64,000 nucleotides of DNA from assembly GCF_011174675.1 (NCBI RefSeq), contig NZ_JAANIG010000003.1:62001-126000 (forward strand). Direction: 5' to 3'. Shown here one piece after another: positions 8,748 to 17,918 of the stretch. The notes beneath the pieces are model-generated. The model searched no databases and was not told the DNA's origin. It saw nothing but the letters and a program-made list of their open reading frames with translations. The position numbers were made by a program, and so were the translations under genes. Numbering within the stretch: position 1 is the stretch's first letter; the number at the start of each line of letters is the position of its first letter. This DNA is from Perlabentimonas gracilis (GTDB lineage: Bacteria; Bacteroidota; Bacteroidia; Bacteroidales; Tenuifilaceae).

Positions 8748-8790
8748 ACTCACGGGGTGACTATTTGCTCAGCAATTAGTCACCGTGAGT
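8748..8790. repeat. Imperfect hairpin after SulP gene
   Basis: ACTCACGG-GG-TGACTA at 8748-8763 pairs with TAGTCACCGTGAGT at 8777-8790 apart from a two-base bulge. No T-run follows, so it may act in the mRNA 3' end or be a small dispersed repeat. Confidence 0.5.
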
Positions 8791-8820
8791 TAACCTGAAG
8801 ATTAAAGTAGCGTTATTGCA

Positions 8821-8854
8821 AAAAAAGAGTGGCCACATTGGGCCACTCTTTTTA
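8821..8854. terminator. Bidirectional terminator between convergent genes
   Basis: The stem AAAAAGAGTGGCC / GGCCACTCTTTTT, with a 6-base loop, has a T-run on both strands. It ends the SulP transcript (plus) and the S9 peptidase transcript (minus). Confidence 0.88.
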
Positions 8855-8874
8855 TATACAAATAGTAAAATCAA

Positions 8875-10983
8875 CTATTTCAGCCACTTATCGAGCCAGC
8901 CAAAGAACTCGCGCTGCCATACAACTGCATTCTGAGGTTTAACCACAAAATGTGTCTCATCGGGGAAAACCAGCAAACGGCTAGGTACGCCAAGCAGCTG
9001 GGCTGCATTAAATGCCTGCAGTCCCTCGGAGTAGGCAATACGGTAATCGTGCTCACCCACAACCACCATTATGGGCGTGTTCCAGTTCTGAACCAGCTTA
9101 TGCGGGCTATTAGCATAGGTACGCTGTGCAACCCTGTTGGTTTTGTCCCAATAGGGGCCACCAAAATCATGGTTGGGGAAGAATGTCTCCTCGGTAGATG
9201 CATAGAAACTCTCGAAGTTGAACATGCCGTTATGTGCAATAAATGCCTTAAAGCGATTTTGATGTACGCCAGCAAGGTAGAATGCAGAGTATCCGCCATA
9301 ACTTGCACCAACAGCGCCAAGCCTATCCTCATCCACCCAAGGCTCCTGCTTCACATTATCAATGGCGCTTAGGTAGTCCTTGATATTCTGTCCGCTATAG
9401 TCACCCGATATTTGTGCGTTCCACTCCTGACCAAACGAAGGCACTCCCCTACGATTGGGCGCAACAATTACATAGTCGTTAGCCGCCATAATCTGAAAAT
9501 TCCAGCGATAGCTAAAGAATTGGCTCACGGCGCTTTGTGGCCCACCCTGGCAGTAAAGTAGTGCTGGGTACTCCTTGTTTGGGTCGAAGTTGGGCGGAAG
9601 AATTACCCAAACCAGCATATTCTTACCGTCGGTGGTTTTAACCCAGCGCTGGGTAACCTCACCCATCTTGATATTATCGTAGATATGCTTATTGATAAAG
9701 GTTAGCTGCGTGTCCTCACCCGTTTCGGGGTTGATGGTGAACAGCTCAGTGGCCATGCTCATGCTCATTTTTTGGGCAACCAGTGTTCCCTTTGCTGGCG
9801 AAAACCAGCTGTAGTTGTGCCATCCATCGGTTACTTGAGTAATCTCTTTCGACTCAAGATTGATTTTATAGATTTGCTGGGTAGCATTAATCTCGCTGAT
9901 AAAAATTAGATTGTTACCACATCCACTCCAGGTAATGCTATTGGCGTTTTGGTCGAACCCTTTGGTCATGTAGGTACGCTCGCCAGTCTCGAGATTAAGC
10001 ACGTAAAGGCGTGCCTTGTCGCTCTCGTAGCCAGGAGTTTCCATACTCTGCCAAGCAATCATCTTGCCATCGGGCGAGAAAACAGGGTACTTGTCGTAGC
10101 CCATCATCCCCTCGGTGATGTTCTCGGTTGTGCCATCCTCAATGTTGTACAAATAGATGTCGGAGTTGGTGGTAACGGCCAAATCCTTACCATGGAATTT
10201 TTTTGATGTGTAGGCAATTATCTTTCCGCAGGGACTCCACGCAAGCTCATCGTCGCTAAAATATGGCGACATGGGCGAATCCCAAGGCTCACCCTCCATA
10301 ATATCCTTGCCTGTGCCAACCTTACCGTTGGTGTAGTCGGCAACGAAGATATGCCTGAAGCTACCATCGCGCCAGTAGTTCCAATGGCGATACATCATAT
10401 TATCGGTAATACGCACGTTAACCTTGGGCATATCGGGATGGAGATCCTTAGGCGTTTTCTCAATCTGCACATTCTTGGTGTACATAATCCTATCGCCTGT
10501 TGGCGCGTAGGCAAACGAGCTAATGCCTCCCTCGATATCAGTTACCTGCACAGGGTTTGCACCATCAACGTTCATTTCCCATAGCTGGGTTGCCCCACCA
10601 CGAGTCGAGAGGAATCCAATTCGACTGCCATCAGGTAGCCACTGTGGGCTAAAATCGTTGGTGGCATTGGTGGTTAGCTCCTTGGGCTCTCCTCCCTCAA
10701 CAGGAACGGTGTAGATATTAGTCACACCCTTGTTAGCATCCATAGAGTAGCGGGTTACCGTAAACAGAACGGTTTTTGCATCGGGCGAAACGGATGTGCT
10801 TCCAATTCTTCCGAATTTCCATAGTACTTCGGGGGTTAATACTCCATTCTGAATTTCCTGAGCAGTAAGCTCAACGTCGGGGGTAACGGGCTCGGACTGG
10901 TTACTAGAACCATCGCCTTGGCAGCCCAGTAGCGTGGCAGCAAATGCCATAACGATAACTGTTTTTAATTTGTGTACTTTCAT
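8875..10983 (-). CDS. S9 family peptidase, prolyl-oligopeptidase type lipoprotein
   Basis: A 702-residue serine peptidase of the dipeptidyl/acylaminoacyl peptidase group, cleaving short peptides at the cell surface or in the periplasm. The N-terminus is a lipoprotein signal (MKVHKLKTVIVMAFAATLLG, then Cys21). Residues about 45-440 form a WD40-like PD40 propeller, with repeats such as FSPDGKMIAWQS. Residues about 470-702 are the alpha/beta hydrolase domain. The triad is visible: Ser561 in GASYGGY, Asp646 in GEHDYR and His678 in DETHF. It is monocistronic and shares a terminator with the SulP gene. Peptide catabolism fits the M20 hydrolase and tricorn-like protease elsewhere in the window. The exact specificity is unknown. 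Confidence 0.9.
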   Translation of the reverse strand: MKVHKLKTVIVMAFAATLLGCQGDGSSNQSEPVTPDVELTAQEIQNGVLTPEVLWKFGRIGSTSVSPDAKTVLFTVTRYSMDANKGVTNIYTVPVEGGEPKELTTNATNDFSPQWLPDGSRIGFLSTRGGATQLWEMNVDGANPVQVTDIEGGISSFAYAPTGDRIMYTKNVQIEKTPKDLHPDMPKVNVRITDNMMYRHWNYWRDGSFRHIFVADYTNGKVGTGKDIMEGEPWDSPMSPYFSDDELAWSPCGKIIAYTSKKFHGKDLAVTTNSDIYLYNIEDGTTENITEGMMGYDKYPVFSPDGKMIAWQSMETPGYESDKARLYVLNLETGERTYMTKGFDQNANSITWSGCGNNLIFISEINATQQIYKINLESKEITQVTDGWHNYSWFSPAKGTLVAQKMSMSMATELFTINPETGEDTQLTFINKHIYDNIKMGEVTQRWVKTTDGKNMLVWVILPPNFDPNKEYPALLYCQGGPQSAVSQFFSYRWNFQIMAANDYVIVAPNRRGVPSFGQEWNAQISGDYSGQNIKDYLSAIDNVKQEPWVDEDRLGAVGASYGGYSAFYLAGVHQNRFKAFIAHNGMFNFESFYASTEETFFPNHDFGGPYWDKTNRVAQRTYANSPHKLVQNWNTPIMVVVGEHDYRIAYSEGLQAFNAAQLLGVPSRLLVFPDETHFVVKPQNAVVWQREFFGWLDKWLK

Positions 10984-11100
10984 ATTCTACTTGTATTTAG
11001 GAGTTTATTTTATGATTGATACTTTCATTTTTCCCCTTTGATGGATTTATTTACCCTAAAGTTTAGCTTCAATATTAAACTATATATGGAGCAAACAACA

Positions 11101-12990
11101 CTACTTGAACTCGCTTAGGGTTTCATGAATACCCTTATGAATCTCGTACCAGAAGTCAAGGGCTGCGGATTTCTTGTTATCTTCAAACCGTTGGAGCCAC
11201 TGCTCAAGGTCAACGTCTTGCACCCCATCCTCGTCGCGCTTCTTCATCAAAAAGGTATGCACAAAGTCGATGCTACGTTCGCTCTCCCAGAATATGGATG
11301 CATTTCGGCTGTTTATTCGGCTTGCAGTAAGCAACAACGACTTCAGAAATTGATCCTTAAGCCCATAGAGAGACCCTATAATGTCAGGCATAATATCTTC
11401 GGCCCACGCTCTATGGAAACGGCACACCCCAGTATTATCCATCATCAGCTCCTTTACCATACGGCGGCCATTCTCGCGGCCAAGTTCGCGTGGCGGGATA
11501 AACTCTTTGCCATAGTTCATATAGTATTTCCCCATAATTGCCATGGGCGACATAGCCCCAGGTGTCCAGTACTGGTTGGGGACAACCCATCCCTCACGAG
11601 CAAAAGCGATATAAACAAACCTATCGAGTATCGCCACGCCTTTCTTTCGGGCTAAACGCCGGCCAAACTTCCTTGCCCCATGCGAAAGGTCTATTGCTCC
11701 TCCCTCAATAGTCATCTGATCGAGTAGAGCAATACCCAACTTTGCGTTGTGCATTGAATCTTCCACCACATTAAACTTCTCCGGAGAGAAAACAGGGACA
11801 TCCTTAACGCCCAAATCTTCGGGCTTAAGTAACCCCTCATGCAGACACTCCATGAGCCACGCCAAAACGCCCCCTACCGATATGGCATCGAACCCAAGGG
11901 TATCGGCATGGTGGTTAAGCAGCTCCGCTGCACGCTGATCGAAAATTCCGCAGAGAGGCCCCATGGTTTGGTATGGCTCGTAGTCCTTCTTGAACTTTCC
12001 ATTCATCTTTTTGCAAACGGCAGCACAGGGCTCTCCACAGTTTTTCTGCTGCTTAGGCTTTATGGTCTCCTCGTTAAACTGCTTAAGGTAATGATTTAGG
12101 ATGAAGTCATTATGAATTTTCAATCGCTCATCCTTAGGCATATAAATGCTTTTGTAATTGAAAGCAATTATTCGTTCGTTTATAGTGGCATAGTTAACAC
12201 CCAAAGTTCCTCCCGTATCGAAGTTGGGGTCGAATCGGTATTTGGTTGTGGCCTCAATATCTTTGGCTGCCAGCTTCTTATTGTATTTATCTTGAAACCA
12301 CTGATCGGCCACATTGCGGTCGCGAAAATCTTCATCAACATGGGTTCCTCCGTATATTATCCCCACTATGCCATGCTCCTGAAGCATCTTGGAGCCAAAG
12401 CCTCCCCTGCCAGCCCAAGTATCGACGTACGTTAACTCACCATTCCGAATGGGTGCCGAGGCAATACCACCAAAATCGGTGAACATCGATGCAGGCCCTG
12501 CGGCAAGAACTCGGGGATCATTCTCGTATCGGTGCCCAAAATGCTCCATTGCTTTCTCCATAACGGCGTAAACGCCTCCTCTACCCGTATTCCAAACCTC
12601 TCGTCGTCTCACTGGTAGGAGTTCAAGCTCAATGTCCTCGCCATGGTTTCTGTTAAGATATAAAATGGAGGGCGTGTAACTTTTACCCACAATGGAAAAC
12701 ATATTAATTCCTAGGTTATCGAACACAAGGCCGGCACCACCCATTGAAGAAATGTAAAAGCCATGCCAACTGGGCGACACCCCAGTAAATATCAAACGAT
12801 TAGATCCAGGAAAAATGGAACCAGCAAGTAAACCAACGCCCACATTTAGGCTATTGTACTTGTGAGCTAGGTGTATTCCCAGATCGACTGGCCCAAAAAA
12901 GTCACCAACGCTGTACCTGTTTAGCTTGTAGTAGGAGTTGGATGCATCAATCATTAATACTTTTTGGGTAGGAGCAGTTGGATTTGTCAT
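11101..12990 (-). CDS. aor: Tungsten-type aldehyde ferredoxin oxidoreductase
   Basis: A cytoplasmic enzyme of the AOR family, which oxidises aldehydes to acids with a tungsten bis-pyranopterin and one [4Fe-4S] cluster, passing electrons to ferredoxin. Visible features are the AOR N-domain (ISSMGGAGLVFDNLGIN, AAGPASMFT, WAGRGGFGSKM) and a cluster motif with Cys318, Cys322 and Cys326 (CGEPCAAVC), then a late Cys in DNTGVCRFHR. The Cys spacing is x3-x3 rather than the x2-x3 of the Pyrococcus enzyme, which suggests a separate subgroup. I moved the start from a TTG at 13032 to ATG 12990 because a TAnnTTTG promoter overlaps the former. The protein is then 629 residues. The pyranopterin operon at 40.9 kb and the ferredoxin at 26 kb could serve it. 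The substrate is unknown. Confidence 0.85.
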   Translation of the reverse strand: MTNPTAPTQKVLMIDASNSYYKLNRYSVGDFFGPVDLGIHLAHKYNSLNVGVGLLAGSIFPGSNRLIFTGVSPSWHGFYISSMGGAGLVFDNLGINMFSIVGKSYTPSILYLNRNHGEDIELELLPVRRREVWNTGRGGVYAVMEKAMEHFGHRYENDPRVLAAGPASMFTDFGGIASAPIRNGELTYVDTWAGRGGFGSKMLQEHGIVGIIYGGTHVDEDFRDRNVADQWFQDKYNKKLAAKDIEATTKYRFDPNFDTGGTLGVNYATINERIIAFNYKSIYMPKDERLKIHNDFILNHYLKQFNEETIKPKQQKNCGEPCAAVCKKMNGKFKKDYEPYQTMGPLCGIFDQRAAELLNHHADTLGFDAISVGGVLAWLMECLHEGLLKPEDLGVKDVPVFSPEKFNVVEDSMHNAKLGIALLDQMTIEGGAIDLSHGARKFGRRLARKKGVAILDRFVYIAFAREGWVVPNQYWTPGAMSPMAIMGKYYMNYGKEFIPPRELGRENGRRMVKELMMDNTGVCRFHRAWAEDIMPDIIGSLYGLKDQFLKSLLLTASRINSRNASIFWESERSIDFVHTFLMKKRDEDGVQDVDLEQWLQRFEDNKKSAALDFWYEIHKGIHETLSEFK

Positions 12991-13029
12991 TCCAGGAAAT
13001 TTTAAGTATGGTTCGTATCCGTTTATCCA

Positions 13030-13037
13030 CAAAAATA
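13030..13037 (-). promoter_or_regulatory. -7 element of the aldehyde oxidoreductase gene
   Basis: TATTTTTG on the minus strand matches TAnnTTTG. Transcription would start near 13023, 33 bases before ATG 12990, which decides that start. No good -33 element is seen. Confidence 0.45.
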
Positions 13038-13188
13038 GAGAAATTTAGCAAGCCTTACTATCATTTGGTGGAGATTACAAAACTTTTTAGCCAACAACAA
13101 CCTTCGAATTGATTAATTGCTTATCTTTAAAAAACAAACAGCTGGCTCGCTCAAAAAAAACTGAGTTTGGCAACTGCCCTGAAATTAC

Positions 13189-15477
13189 GTGAAAAAAAAC
13201 CCCTTTATACCTTCAAGTTTTAGGCTGTGGCTTTCGTCACTTCTAACCCTAGCATTTATACTGGGGCATTGTGGCTCTATGGCACAAATACCATTTTCTC
13301 TTTCGGGTGAACTTCATAAGAGATACAACATAAATCATCACGTAGAGATACTACCAGACGCAAAGGGAACCATGGATTTTGGTGATGTTCTTAAAAAAGA
13401 ATACGCCCAGTATTTCACTGGAGACACGAACCTTACCCGAGGGGCGGCATACCATTGGATAAGGTTTTCGGTTGAGAACAGAATGTCTGAGCATATCAAC
13501 TGGCATTTGTATATAATGCCAAAGCAATACAACGAGATTTTTAGGGTTTGCCCAACAGACACCTTCTATTTGGCTAAAAATGGAGAGTATGTGAAAAACT
13601 CGGAGAGTATATTCCCCGAAAACCCTTCGGTGATACCGATAAAAATACCTAGCAACCAAACGTCTACCTTCTATGTTAAGGTAAACACCGAGATCTACCA
13701 AGAGTTTAAACCATTGGTTAGCATAAGCCTTAGGCCAGCCGAGAAGGAGATGAAAGCATACACACGCAACTGGATTATACTGGCCGTTCTGGTAGGCGTA
13801 CTGTTCTCGCTGGGGTTTTACATCCTTTTTCAGTACATCCTTTTTCGCGATAAAAGTTTCCTATACTTCTTCCTCGCATTCACCTCAATGGCTCTGTACT
13901 TCATCGCTTTCGAGAGGGTTGGCTACGCCATTACTGGTTGGGAACCATTTACCCGTTTTACGGGTAATTACATTGCGCTTCTATGCACATTCTCGTACAT
14001 AGGTTTTTCGCGCTATTTCCTCGACTCGGAGAAGAGATTCCCCAAATGGCATAGGTTCTTTAGGTATTTTCAGGTGTTTTATGCTATTCCACTTACTTTA
14101 ATTATTCTCATTAACCTAGGGTTCTTTTGGAACTTTACTCCCTACATTCACATCATCCATATTATTGCATTTGTTTTTCTGCTAACCTTTGCCATCACCA
14201 CGTTTCGCAAAAACCACTACCTGGCGGGTTACTACCTATGGGCCAACACCATATTCTTTATCTTTTTATGCATTTTTGTGATATATGTAATTATTAAACC
14301 AAGTGCTGAGACCCTCACTACACACCTCATGGCTAACAGCCTAAAAATAGGATCGTTTGGTCAGGTGCTCCTGTTCACCCTAGCGCTATCGAACCGAGTA
14401 GGACTGCTTAATCGGAAGGTGGTAGAAACTGAACTGGAAAAAGAAAGGTTAGAAAAGGATCAGATTCTCAAAATTCAAGACATTATCAGAAACACAAACC
14501 TTGAACTTGAGCAAAAGGTAAAGGAACGCACCATCGAGATAAATCATCAGAAGGAGGAGCTACAAGCACAGGCCGAAAATATTGAAGCGGCTTACCAAGA
14601 GATTTCTCAGCAAAAGATGATAATTGAGAATGCTCACTCGCAGATAACCGACAGCCTATACTACGCATCGCTTATTCAGCGAGCTGTACTACCAAGCCAA
14701 GAGGTAATATCAAAACATTTTGAACAAAACTTCATCCTTTACTGGCCCCGCGACATTGTAAGCGGAGATTTTTACTGGACTGCTGAGGTTAACAACCAGA
14801 AGCTTTTTGCTGTTGGCGACTGTACGGGACACGGGGTTCCAGGTGCCTTCATGAGCATGCTAGGCATATCACTACTTAACGAGATTGTAAAAAGGGAGCG
14901 CTTAACCAAACCTGAAGAGGTTCTTAATAACATTAAAGACAACCTGCTAAATGCCCTCCAGCAGGAAGACGAGGAAAACGAGGTGCGCGATGGAATGGTA
15001 ATAGCATTTTGCGCACTCAGCGAGAAGAATGGGAAAATGACCCTGGAGTACGCAGGTTCGCATACCCCATGCTATATTGTAAAGAGCGAAAACCAGAATG
15101 TTGAGATTACTACCCATATCGAAAAAACCACGAGTAATGGAGAGGTTGCACTCTACACTATAAAACCGGATATTATTCCCATCTCGAAACATTTTAAGGA
15201 TAACTCATTTAAAAGCTACAGCATTGAACTAGAGAGAGGCGATATGGTTTACCTCACAAGCGATGGAATAATCGATCAGCTGGGTGGGCCGAGCTACAAA
15301 AAATTCTCGACAAAACGTTTACAGAAAATTTTACTTGATATACATTTGCTGGATGGCGATGCGCAAAAAGACTATATCGAGAAAAAGCTACTTGATTGGA
15401 TTAACTTCCCCGATCCAGAAACGGGATCGCCCAGCGATCAAATCGATGACATCTGCTTAATGGGCATACGGATTTAA
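13189..15477 (+). CDS. 7TMR-DISM sensor with SpoIIE/PP2C phosphatase domain
   Basis: A 762-residue membrane receptor that would dephosphorylate a Ser/Thr-phosphorylated partner such as an anti-sigma-factor antagonist. A signal peptide (to about residue 32) is followed by a periplasmic 7TMR-DISM extracellular domain (about 40-185), seven membrane helices (about 195-400), a coiled coil (about 405-485, rich in Glu/Lys/Gln) and a SpoIIE phosphatase domain (about 510-760). The phosphatase metal-site motifs are visible as DIVSGDFYW, VGDCTGHGVPGAFMSM and SPSDQIDDICLMGIR. The start is GTG at 13189, with no better ATG before the signal peptide. galM follows after 16 bases, probably cotranscribed. No partner STAS or anti-sigma gene is adjacent, so the target is unknown. 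Confidence 0.85.
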   Translation: MKKNPFIPSSFRLWLSSLLTLAFILGHCGSMAQIPFSLSGELHKRYNINHHVEILPDAKGTMDFGDVLKKEYAQYFTGDTNLTRGAAYHWIRFSVENRMSEHINWHLYIMPKQYNEIFRVCPTDTFYLAKNGEYVKNSESIFPENPSVIPIKIPSNQTSTFYVKVNTEIYQEFKPLVSISLRPAEKEMKAYTRNWIILAVLVGVLFSLGFYILFQYILFRDKSFLYFFLAFTSMALYFIAFERVGYAITGWEPFTRFTGNYIALLCTFSYIGFSRYFLDSEKRFPKWHRFFRYFQVFYAIPLTLIILINLGFFWNFTPYIHIIHIIAFVFLLTFAITTFRKNHYLAGYYLWANTIFFIFLCIFVIYVIIKPSAETLTTHLMANSLKIGSFGQVLLFTLALSNRVGLLNRKVVETELEKERLEKDQILKIQDIIRNTNLELEQKVKERTIEINHQKEELQAQAENIEAAYQEISQQKMIIENAHSQITDSLYYASLIQRAVLPSQEVISKHFEQNFILYWPRDIVSGDFYWTAEVNNQKLFAVGDCTGHGVPGAFMSMLGISLLNEIVKRERLTKPEEVLNNIKDNLLNALQQEDEENEVRDGMVIAFCALSEKNGKMTLEYAGSHTPCYIVKSENQNVEITTHIEKTTSNGEVALYTIKPDIIPISKHFKDNSFKSYSIELERGDMVYLTSDGIIDQLGGPSYKKFSTKRLQKILLDIHLLDGDAQKDYIEKKLLDWINFPDPETGSPSDQIDDICLMGIRI

Positions 15478-15493
15478 CTAAACACACAAAAAT

Positions 15494-16528
15494 ATGAAGG
15501 TAACAACCAAACTATTTGGCCATACACAAAATGGCCATGAGGCACAGCTTTTCACCTTTGAAGCCAGCAACGGCCTCTCCATAGGCATAACTAATTTTGG
15601 AGGCATTATTACCTCTGTGAAAGCACCCGATCGATTAGGCAATATTGAAGAAATAACTGCAGGATTCGATAACCTAGAGCAGTACCTAAAAGGCCACCCA
15701 CACTTTGGCGTTGTTGTGGGGCGATTTGCCAATAGAATTGCCAAAGGAAAATTTTTGATTGATGGCGTTGAGTATAACCTCCCCATAAACAATGGGCCCA
15801 ACCACCTTCATGGTGGCGACAACGGATTCCATAGCAAGCTGTGGGACTCCGCATTGGAAAGCGATGAAGCTAAGGGCACCCTCACCCTCTCATGCAAAAG
15901 CGATGATATGGAAGAGGGTTACCCGGGTAACCTTAAAGCAACAGTAAAGTACACAGTGCATGACAACAACACGTTAGATATTGAGTTTTTTGCAACAACC
16001 GATGCCCCTACCCATATAAACCTTACCAGCCACGGATACTTTAATCTTAGTGGATTTAAGGAGGATGTTTGTTCGCATGTACTACAACTTAACGCTAGCC
16101 ACTACCTTGAGATTGATGGCACTCAAATCCCTACAGGAAAATTGGTTGCATGCAAAAACACCCTCTTCGACTTTAGCCAACCACGCCCACTTGGCCCTAG
16201 CATTAAGGGTATAGATGGTGGTATTGATCACTGCTTTGCGCTAAATAATCGCACCAATGATGCATCGGCAGCCATACTAACCCATTCACATAGTGGCAGA
16301 CGGCTTAGCATAAGCTGTACACATCCTGGCATTCAGGTCTACACGGGCAACTCGCTCGACGGGGTTCATACTGGTCATAATGGTACTGCATATAACAAGA
16401 ATTGGGCTGTTTGCCTCGAGATGCAGCACTTCCCCGATACCCCAAACCAACCTCATTTTCCTTCTACACTTCTTAAGCCGGGGGAAGAGTACTACCAAAA
16501 GGCACGTTTGACTTTTGATACCATCTAG
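15494..16528 (+). CDS. galM: Aldose 1-epimerase (galactose mutarotase)
   Basis: Interconverts alpha and beta anomers of galactose and other hexoses. At 344 residues it has the normal family length. Typical motifs are NFGGIITSVKAPDR, GVVVGRFANRIAKG, NGPNHLHGGDNGFHSKLW (the catalytic base region with His), INLTSHGYFNLSG (catalytic His), and GIQVYTGN followed near the C-terminus by a Glu-containing CLEMQHFPDTPNQPHFPS, where Glu is the general base. No signal peptide is evident, so it is probably cytoplasmic. It lies 16 bases after the phosphatase gene, suggesting cotranscription, although no functional link between the two is known. Confidence 0.93.
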   Translation: MKVTTKLFGHTQNGHEAQLFTFEASNGLSIGITNFGGIITSVKAPDRLGNIEEITAGFDNLEQYLKGHPHFGVVVGRFANRIAKGKFLIDGVEYNLPINNGPNHLHGGDNGFHSKLWDSALESDEAKGTLTLSCKSDDMEEGYPGNLKATVKYTVHDNNTLDIEFFATTDAPTHINLTSHGYFNLSGFKEDVCSHVLQLNASHYLEIDGTQIPTGKLVACKNTLFDFSQPRPLGPSIKGIDGGIDHCFALNNRTNDASAAILTHSHSGRRLSISCTHPGIQVYTGNSLDGVHTGHNGTAYNKNWAVCLEMQHFPDTPNQPHFPSTLLKPGEEYYQKARLTFDTI

Positions 16529-16673
16529 CCACGCAATCAATTTGTTAAATATTGATAAAAGAGCAATGCGATAATCGATAATATTTTCACACACACGACT
16601 GATTATGTGCAGTATGCAAACACACTGTGCTTGTTTGGTTATTTAGCAAGGAGAAATCCATTGTACAATTATA

Positions 16674-16681
16674 TATCTTTG
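16674..16681 (+). promoter_or_regulatory. -7 element of the GroES-like gene
   Basis: TATCTTTG lies 29 bases before ATG 16711 and fits TAnnTTTG. It rules out the upstream in-frame codons from 16627 as starts. Confidence 0.5.
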
Positions 16682-16710
16682 CAAGGCAAACTTTATTTTA
16701 TGGCAACCAT

Positions 16711-17094
16711 ATGGCATTATCACTCGAAACGAAGAATTTAGACAAGCTAATTGTAGTTGGCGACAGGGTGCTAATAAAACCGAAAAACCCCGATGAGAGA
16801 ACAAAAGCGGGATTACTTCTCCCGCCCGGTGTGCAGGAGAAGCAAAAGGTGCAGTGCGGGTTTGTTGTAAAGGTTGGCCCCGGATATCCTATTCCCGCGC
16901 CAACCGATTACGAGGAGCCTTGGCAAAAAAGCAGGGACAATTCCCGCTACTTCCCCCTACAAGCCAACGTGGGTGACATGGCTGTATACCTACAAGATAA
17001 TGGCACCGAGATTGAGTTTAGCAACGAGAAGTATATCGTGGTACCGTTCCAGGCTATCCTTCTGCTTGTTCGTGATGAGGGTCTTTTTGAGTAA
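16711..17094 (+). CDS. Divergent GroES-like (chaperonin-10 fold) protein
   Basis: A 127-residue protein with the GroES beta-barrel hallmarks: a VVGDRVLIKP start strand, KAGLLLPPG in the mobile-loop position, a GFVVKVGPG strand, NVGDMAVYLQDNGTEIEF and a C-terminal EKYIVVPFQAILLLV. True GroES is about 90-100 residues. Here an insert of some 20-25 residues (PIPAPTDYEEPWQKSRDNSR) sits between the KVGPG strand and the next. There is no groEL beside it, so it is probably a paralogue rather than the housekeeping cochaperonin. The ATG at 16711 follows a promoter element. The fold is well supported; the role is unknown. Confidence 0.72.
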   Translation: MALSLETKNLDKLIVVGDRVLIKPKNPDERTKAGLLLPPGVQEKQKVQCGFVVKVGPGYPIPAPTDYEEPWQKSRDNSRYFPLQANVGDMAVYLQDNGTEIEFSNEKYIVVPFQAILLLVRDEGLFE

Positions 17095-17131
17095 TTTTTT
17101 TAACATACCTTTTTTTATTGAGCATAATCAA

Positions 17132-17139
17132 TATATTTG
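17132..17139 (+). promoter_or_regulatory. -7 element of the OmpH-like gene
   Basis: TATATTTG, preceded by a T-run in the -33 region about 19 bases upstream, lies 79 bases before the start codon at 17219. Confidence 0.45.
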
Positions 17140-17218
17140 CAAACGTTTCTATACTAAATACTATTTGTTTAACAAGCCGGTTCAACATCTCAATTTCCGG
17201 TTCAACCAATCTTAAGAA

Positions 17219-17833
17219 ATGAAAAATACATCGCTAGTAGTAAACATCGTTTTGGCCATTGCCATTGTAGCGCTTTACGTTTTACATTTTACTGGAACTC
17301 CCAAAACTAAAACCACTCAAAGCGAAGACGGGGTTGCCTCCGAACAGTTTGTAGGTGAGCACGCAATTGCCTGGGTGAACATGGACTCGCTACTGAACAA
17401 CTACGATATGTACTTTGACATTCAAGCAGAGCTTGAAGGCAAGGGTCGCAAAATGGAAACCGACATGACCACCCGCACTAGAGCCTTCGAAAGGCAGATG
17501 ATCGATTTTCAGGATAAAGTTCAGAAAGGACTAGTAACCCGCTCAACAGCACAACAAATGCAGCAAGATCTTGCCACCAAGGAGCAAGAGCTATACCAGT
17601 ACAGAGATGAGCTGCGGATGCAATTTGCCGAGGAAGAGCAAGTGATGCTTCGCAGAATCCAGCACAGCATTACCGACTTCCTAAAAGAGTACAACAAAGA
17701 AAAGGGTTACCAAGTTATCCTTAGCGGTGCATTTGGCGGCCCAGTGCTTTACGGAAATCCAGCCATCGAAATTACAAGAGAGGTTCTAGTTGGACTAAAC
17801 GCTGAGTACAGCAAAAGCAAAACAAAAAAATAA
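17219..17833 (+). CDS. OmpH/Skp-family periplasmic chaperone-like protein
   Basis: A 204-residue protein with an N-terminal membrane anchor or uncleaved signal (residues about 7-25), a beta strand AIAWVNMDSLLNNYDMYFDI and a long helical coiled-coil region (about 65-160) rich in Glu, Gln and Arg. It ends with the conserved strand YQVILSGAFGGPVLYGNPAIEITREVLVGLN. This is the Skp/OmpH order. Skp is a trimeric holdase that keeps outer-membrane proteins soluble in the periplasm. Here the anchor would keep it at the inner membrane. It has its own promoter and a strong terminator. The divergent GroES gene upstream is separate. The family call is good; client proteins are not known. Confidence 0.82.
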   Translation: MKNTSLVVNIVLAIAIVALYVLHFTGTPKTKTTQSEDGVASEQFVGEHAIAWVNMDSLLNNYDMYFDIQAELEGKGRKMETDMTTRTRAFERQMIDFQDKVQKGLVTRSTAQQMQQDLATKEQELYQYRDELRMQFAEEEQVMLRRIQHSITDFLKEYNKEKGYQVILSGAFGGPVLYGNPAIEITREVLVGLNAEYSKSKTKK

Positions 17834-17854
17834 GATTTTTTTAAGCAATACACC

Positions 17855-17893
17855 AAGCCCCAACCCTAACAAGGGAGGGGCTTATTTTTTTTT
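17855..17893 (+). terminator. Terminator of the OmpH-like gene
   Basis: An AAGCCCC / GGGGCTT stem with a 15-base loop that can itself pair CCCT with AGGG, followed by a long T-run. Confidence 0.8.
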
Positions 17894-17918
17894 GATTTAG
17901 ATGTAACTAAAATTCCCA

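Noticed and set aside
11125-11655. 176-codon plus-strand frame
   Set aside because: It lies wholly antisense to the aldehyde oxidoreductase, which has clear motifs on the minus strand; the frame has no recognisable domain or signal.
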